DNA of 8,080 nucleotides. Source: Verrucomicrobiota bacterium. GTDB taxonomy: Bacteria > Verrucomicrobiota > Verrucomicrobiia > Limisphaerales > AV2. Below are positions 5,822-8,080 of this stretch, piece by piece (position 1 is the stretch's first letter; each line of letters opens with the position of its first letter). Below the pieces are notes generated by a model that saw only the letters and a list, made by a program, of their open reading frames with translations, made no database searches and was not told where the DNA came from. Both the position numbers and the translations under genes were made by a program. The stretch lies in assembly GCA_003218935.1 (NCBI GenBank), contig QHPA01000091.1:1-8080 (forward strand), written 5' to 3'.

Positions 5822-6448
5822 ATGAGCCTGATAAAGTTGCTAAGCGTGAGCCAAAGTCTGGTGGGTGGCAGGACCCAACCGCGATACAAGATGGCGGACG
5901 AGAATTTGCTGCCGAAATTCGCGCCCGTGGGACGACCGATTTCGCTGGCGCCAAAAAGAAAACCGCAGGAAGCGCTCACGCAAAACGAGTCTGACAAACC
6001 GAAACCCAGGACCACGGCCTCAGGAATTGAAAGCGCGCCCCGGGATCCGGAGTTGGATTTAATTCAGGGAAAAACTTCGCCTTTGGCTGGATCAACGGCC
6101 GAGGTTGTCACTACGGGTTCGACGAAACCGCCGAGCGCCGTTTGTGTGAACGCCATTTCAGCTTCAACGAACTGGTTCCGCCTGCGCAACAATCCTTTCG
6201 GGACCCAGCCAGCGGAGAAGACCAATTCACTGCCGCTGGCGCAAACGGAGTTGTCGCTCGACGCAGTAAAGCCCGTGCGAAACGATCTAAGCGATGCCGA
6301 TTTGGAAGTCGTGTCGGGGAAACCTGAAACGAAGCATTCGGGCGCGCAAAAACCACGTGGACCGCGATGGTTCAGGGCGGAGTTGACAGGCCTGGCTTGG
6401 AGGCGTTTGACGGCGCGGTTGTTTGATTCCGAGCGGGTGCGTGTCTAA
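5822..6448 (+). CDS. Unrecognised 208-residue protein within the dcw operon (between mraZ and rsmH)
   Basis: I do not recognise this family. The gene lies 5 bases after mraZ and 14 before rsmH, so it is almost surely co-transcribed. The protein has no signal peptide or membrane segment and looks soluble and largely disordered. The N-terminus is short and hydrophobic (MSLIKLLSVSQSLVG, 1-15), then comes RYKMADENLLPKF (21-33). Residues 40-115 are rich in Pro, Thr, Ser and Lys. Block-like segments follow: NWFRLRNNPFG (117-127), ELSLDAVKPVRNDLSDADLE (143-162), and a basic C-terminus with PRWFRAELTGLAWRRLTARL (181-200). WFR occurs twice, at 118-120 and 183-185. The mix of compact motifs and low-complexity linker suggests an adaptor that binds partner proteins, perhaps of the division machinery; that is inference only. 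Base composition resembles its neighbours and no ribosome binding site is clear. Confidence 0.75.
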   Translation: MSLIKLLSVSQSLVGGRTQPRYKMADENLLPKFAPVGRPISLAPKRKPQEALTQNESDKPKPRTTASGIESAPRDPELDLIQGKTSPLAGSTAEVVTTGSTKPPSAVCVNAISASTNWFRLRNNPFGTQPAEKTNSLPLAQTELSLDAVKPVRNDLSDADLEVVSGKPETKHSGAQKPRGPRWFRAELTGLAWRRLTARLFDSERVRV

Positions 6449-6462
6449 GCGGTCCAGGCGCG

Positions 6463-7392
6463 GTGCCACACTACGCCCACAACTCGGTGATGGTGGCGGA
6501 GGTGTTGGCGGCGCTCAAGCCGAGGCCGGACGGCCGTTACGCCGACGGCACAGTCGGCGGAGCTGGACACGCGGCGGCCATTCTGAAAGCGAGCGCGCCA
6601 AGCGGATGGTTGTTTGGATGCGATCGCGATGACGCGGCGCTGGAGCTGGCTGCTTTGCGTCTGGCGGAGTTCGCGGGTCGCTTCGAGTTGAGGCGCGGAA
6701 ACTTTGCGGAATTGGCCGACTGGTTGGAGGCGGGGAGTGGCGACGGCGTTTTGCTCGATCTGGGCGTGAGTTCGCCACAGCTCGACCGGGCGGAGCGCGG
6801 GTTCAGTTTTCAGCAGGACGGCCCGCTCGACATGCGGATGGACAGGCGGCAGGCGTTGACGGCGGCTCAACTGGTCAACGAGGCGGGCGCAGAGGAATTA
6901 ATGCGGCTTTTTCGGGACCTGGGCGAGGAACCCGAGGCACGCCGGTTGGCGCGCGCGATTGAAAGCGAGCGGCGTTTACGCCGGTTCGAAACGACGCGCC
7001 AACTGGCGGAGCTAATCGAACGAATCTCGCCCCGCCGTGGCAAACGGGCGCATCCGGCGACGCGCGTTTTCCAGGCATTGCGCATGGCGGTCAACGACGA
7101 GATCGGCTCTTTGCGACGCGGGCTTGAAGCAGCGATGAGGATTTTGAAGCCGGGCGGGCGGCTGACCGTCATCACGTTTCATTCGATTGAAGACCGCCTG
7201 GTGAAAGAGTTCGGACGCGAGCGTTCGCGCGATTACGTCGTGAAGGGCGAATCGGACGTTCCCGAACTGCGCGAGCCGGCTGCTCCAGAGTTGAAATGGG
7301 TGAGCCGGCGGGCGGTTCAGCCGAGCCCGGACGAAATCGTTGCAAACCCGCGAGCGCGCAGCGCGCAACTACGGGTGATGGAAAAAATGTAG
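6463..7392 (+). CDS. rsmH: 16S rRNA m4C1402 N4-methyltransferase RsmH (MraW)
   Basis: RsmH methylates N4 of C1402 in the 16S rRNA at the ribosomal P site, using SAM. The 309-residue length is normal. The SAM site is visible as YADGTVGGAGHAAAIL (26-41), GCDRDDAAL (52-60) and GNFAELADWL (79-88). The hallmark block LLDLGVSSPQLDRAERGFSF (97-116) runs into PLDMRMD (121-127). Further signatures are RAHPATRVFQALRMAVNDEI (195-214) and LKPGGRLTVITFHSIEDRLV (228-247). The GTG start at 6463 places the N-terminus (PHYAHNSVM) where the family normally has H-x-SVM; an ATG at 6490 would cut this off. Its place after mraZ, with one extra gene between, and before ftsL is the usual dcw order. The ftsL ATG starts one base after its stop. 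Confidence 0.95.
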   Translation: MPHYAHNSVMVAEVLAALKPRPDGRYADGTVGGAGHAAAILKASAPSGWLFGCDRDDAALELAALRLAEFAGRFELRRGNFAELADWLEAGSGDGVLLDLGVSSPQLDRAERGFSFQQDGPLDMRMDRRQALTAAQLVNEAGAEELMRLFRDLGEEPEARRLARAIESERRLRRFETTRQLAELIERISPRRGKRAHPATRVFQALRMAVNDEIGSLRRGLEAAMRILKPGGRLTVITFHSIEDRLVKEFGRERSRDYVVKGESDVPELREPAAPELKWVSRRAVQPSPDEIVANPRARSAQLRVMEKM

Positions 7393-7393
7393 C

Positions 7394-7795
7394 ATGGCGC
7401 GAAATCGAAAGAACCAGTCGGCGGCGGTCCGTTTCGGGCCGGCCCTTAAGGCCTTGCTCATCTGCCTTTTTATCGGCGGCTCCGGCGTCGGTTATGTCTG
7501 GCAGCAGAATCAACTCCTCGAATTGGGCCGCCAGAAAGCGGAAAAAGAAAAACGGCTGAACCTTTTACGCGTGCAAAACAGTCAACTTGGCCGGCACCTT
7601 GCGGAACTACAGTCGCCCAAATCGCTTGAAACACGGCTGAAGGAATTAAACCTTGGGCTGAGCATGGCGCAGCCGACGCAGATCGTGCGGTTGGTGGATG
7701 CGCCGCCGACGCCGGCGGACAAATCGATTCTGTCGATGCATCCGGCCGAACGACAATACGCGGAGCGCCGAACCGCCGCTTCACCGGCGCCATAG
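7394..7795 (+). CDS. ftsL: FtsL-like cell division protein
   Basis: FtsL is a small bitopic membrane protein that joins FtsB and FtsQ in the divisome and helps activate septal FtsW-FtsI. The 133-residue product has a basic cytoplasmic tail (MARNRKNQSAAVR), one membrane span at about residues 17-36 (ALKALLICLFIGGSGVGYVW) and a coiled-coil-like stretch of about 37-85 with Lys, Glu and Leu. A Pro/Ala-rich end follows. FtsL sequences diverge strongly, so the identification rests on topology, size and position between rsmH and ftsI more than on motifs. A septum-formation-initiator (FtsB/DivIC) type protein would look alike. The gene begins one base after rsmH, and the ftsI start follows its stop by two bases. 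Confidence 0.82.
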   Translation: MARNRKNQSAAVRFGPALKALLICLFIGGSGVGYVWQQNQLLELGRQKAEKEKRLNLLRVQNSQLGRHLAELQSPKSLETRLKELNLGLSMAQPTQIVRLVDAPPTPADKSILSMHPAERQYAERRTAASPAP

Positions 7796-7797
7796 AT

Positions 7798-8080
7798 TTG
7801 AAACGAGAGAAACACAAGCGACTCACCATCGTAGTCCGGTCGGCACAATACTGCCGGCTGGCATTGATGGCCTTGTTGCTGGTCGCGGCCTTCGCGGGGC
7901 TGGGGTTCCGGCTGGTGGATCTGCAGGTGGTGCGGCATGACGACTTGAGCCGTGAGGCCGCCGGGAGAAGAGAGAGCACCATCATTCATCCCTCGCGGCG
8001 CGGCGACATCCTCGACGCGCGCGGAAACGTGCTGGGCACTAGCCTGTTCGTGAAAACGGTTTGCGCCGACCCCAGCCTGC
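7798..8080 (+). CDS. ftsI: FtsI / class B penicillin-binding protein, N-terminal part (runs off the right edge)
   Basis: FtsI is the septal peptidoglycan transpeptidase. The frame is open from TTG 7798, two bases after ftsL, to the window edge, giving 94 residues. I prefer the TTG because it yields a basic cytoplasmic tail (KREKHKRL), then a membrane span at about residues 21-40 (RLALMALLLVAAFAGLGFRL), then LVDLQVV, the usual class B PBP start. The next in-frame ATG is codon 24, inside the span. RRGDILDARGNVLGTSLFVK, at about residues 66-85, is the conserved N-terminal PBP-dimer motif. The SxxK, SxN and KTG active-site motifs lie outside the window, so I rely on this block and on position after ftsL. 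A sporulation-type paralogue such as SpoVD is less likely. Confidence 0.88.
   Translation, partial: MKREKHKRLTIVVRSAQYCRLALMALLLVAAFAGLGFRLVDLQVVRHDDLSREAAGRRESTIIHPSRRGDILDARGNVLGTSLFVKTVCADPSL

Noticed and set aside
1..8080. CRISPR arrays, insertion sequences, prophage genes, tRNA or rRNA genes, defence systems
   Set aside because: I looked for regularly spaced repeats, transposase motifs and RNA-gene signatures on both strands and found none. The only regular array is the 10-bp MraZ box set.

Overview
The window is about 58% G+C by eye and looks like chromosomal DNA from a Verrucomicrobia-type bacterium, possibly the Pedosphaera/Limisphaera side. I infer this from the weak or absent Shine-Dalgarno sequences, the GTG/TTG starts, the protein flavour and an unrecognised gene between mraZ and rsmH; none of these is decisive. 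I see no phage, transposase, CRISPR, tRNA or rRNA. Most genes are core housekeeping genes.

Layout. Positions 1-311 (minus) hold the N-terminus of citrate synthase, leaving the window to the left. Diverging from it on the plus strand are a secreted N-acetylmuramoyl-L-alanine amidase (486-1469) and glutamate racemase murI (1466-2296), overlapping by ATGA. After a spacer with degenerate CCCTCTCCC/GGGAGAGGG inverted repeats comes a PduO-type corrinoid adenosyltransferase (2555-3109). It converges on a minus-strand pair: queA (4939-3863), then a stand-alone RibD C-terminal-type reductase (3866-3171), also joined by ATGA. The queA frame carries a TGA at 4084-4082, where the family has a conserved Gly. 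The 72 codons after it are intact and still encode the normal QueA C-terminus, so the gene is nonsense-interrupted or a base was misread.

The 415-base spacer 4940-5354 carries a clear multi-stem palindromic repeat (5013-5067), a smaller inverted repeat, and the control region of the division and cell wall (dcw) cluster. Four 10-bp direct repeats of GTGGG type (5281-5320) match the known MraZ operator design and overlap a possible promoter. A 9-codon upstream ORF ends three bases before mraZ.

The dcw operon then runs mraZ (5355-5816), an unrecognised 208-aa protein (5822-6448), rsmH (6463-7392), ftsL-like (7394-7795) and the start of ftsI (7798 to the edge). Gaps are 5, 14, 1 and 2 bases, so it reads as one transcription unit coupling a transcription regulator, an rRNA methyltransferase and septal peptidoglycan synthesis. 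The amidase-murI pair is a second cell-wall unit.

The most interesting items are the unknown 208-aa dcw protein, the disrupted queA with its possible effect on the downstream reductase, and the MraZ operator with its small upstream ORF.
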